A stretch of DNA of 64,000 nt from Streptomyces eurythermus (lineage in GTDB: Bacteria > Actinomycetota > Actinomycetes > Streptomycetales > Streptomycetaceae): the NCBI RefSeq assembly GCF_014649115.1, contig NZ_BMSK01000015.1:186001-250000 (forward strand), read 5' to 3'. The stretch's first letter is position 1. The number at the start of each line of letters is the position of its first letter. Shown piece by piece: positions 63,989 to 64,000 of the stretch. The notes below the pieces were generated by a model. It saw only the letters and a program-made list of their open reading frames with translations. It was not told the origin of the DNA and ran no database searches. Made by a program: the position numbers and the translations under genes.

Positions 63989-64000
63989 CCGCCACCCTCA

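Larger units (their letters stand above)
58845..64000. mobile_element. Left part of an integrative element at tRNA-Gly (AICE or prophage)
   Basis: From the 3' end of the tRNA to the window edge the content changes to DUF317 protein, tyrosine integrase, excisionase, XRE regulator and a replication-type protein, all typical of actinomycete integrative conjugative elements or prophages. The tRNA 3' end is the natural attachment core, but no second copy is inside the window, so the exact ends are unproven. No transfer (FtsK/SpoIIIE-type) or phage structural gene is in view to separate the two types. Confidence 0.7.

Overview
The window is high-GC actinobacterial DNA, almost certainly from a Streptomyces chromosome. 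Reasons: strong GC bias that leaves long spurious open frames on both strands, many GTG/TTG starts, many starts with a -10-like box but no ribosome site, HspR/HAIR control of dnaK and clpB, and a gene order (SigE-type sigma, asd, ask, recR, ybaB, Ser/Thr kinase, purA, P450, kynurenine genes, fba, pyrE, clpB, hspR-dnaJ-grpE-dnaK, dcd, tRNA-Gly) that I recognise as Streptomyces core chromosome. No rRNA, CRISPR array or insertion sequence was seen.

Layout. 1-5 kb: truncated S9 peptidase, methyltransferase, SURF1, an ECF sigma factor with a coupled membrane protein. 5-10 kb: asd paralog, aspartokinase, DUF5063, recR, ybaB. 10-18 kb: SLATT protein, membrane Ser/Thr kinase, class III aminotransferase, GntR regulator, purA, a diacylglycerol-kinase-like protein. 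18-25 kb: P450, two-component system, acyltransferase, a repeat-bearing exported hydrolase. 25-28 kb: tryptophan-to-anthranilate operon (TDO, kynureninase, putative formamidase). 28-41 kb: DUF3151, MFS exporter, fba, pyrE, sugar epimerase, SRPBCC protein, membrane spermidine-synthase-like protein with DUF2617, Cys/His-rich small protein, aminotransferase, YbjN protein, clpB. 41-48 kb: PPOX protein, a compact locus of a DSSW-repeat exported peptide, a Rieske-like small protein and two convergent paralogous LuxR-type regulators, then an orphan sugar-binding lipoprotein and a secreted Fn3 protein. 48-58 kb: heat-shock operon, WecA/MraY-like transferase, membrane Fe-S oxidoreductase, ABM protein, Yip1 protein, phosphoribosyltransferase, dcd.

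From the tRNA-Gly(CCC) at 58.8 kb to the right edge lies the left end of an integrative element (DUF317 protein, tyrosine integrase, excisionase, XRE regulator, replication-type protein); its other end is outside the window.

Most unusual points: (1) the Asd homolog next to intact aspartokinase has lost its catalytic Cys and two more active-site residues; (2) the DSSW-peptide / Rieske-like / paired-regulator locus; (3) three identical-format 20-bp palindromes plus 21-bp-spaced direct repeats inside the linker of the replication-type gene, a candidate origin like lambda ori inside gene O; (4) six in-frame copies of a 33-residue repeat ahead of the membrane anchor of a hydrolase; (5) a dozen probable leaderless genes.
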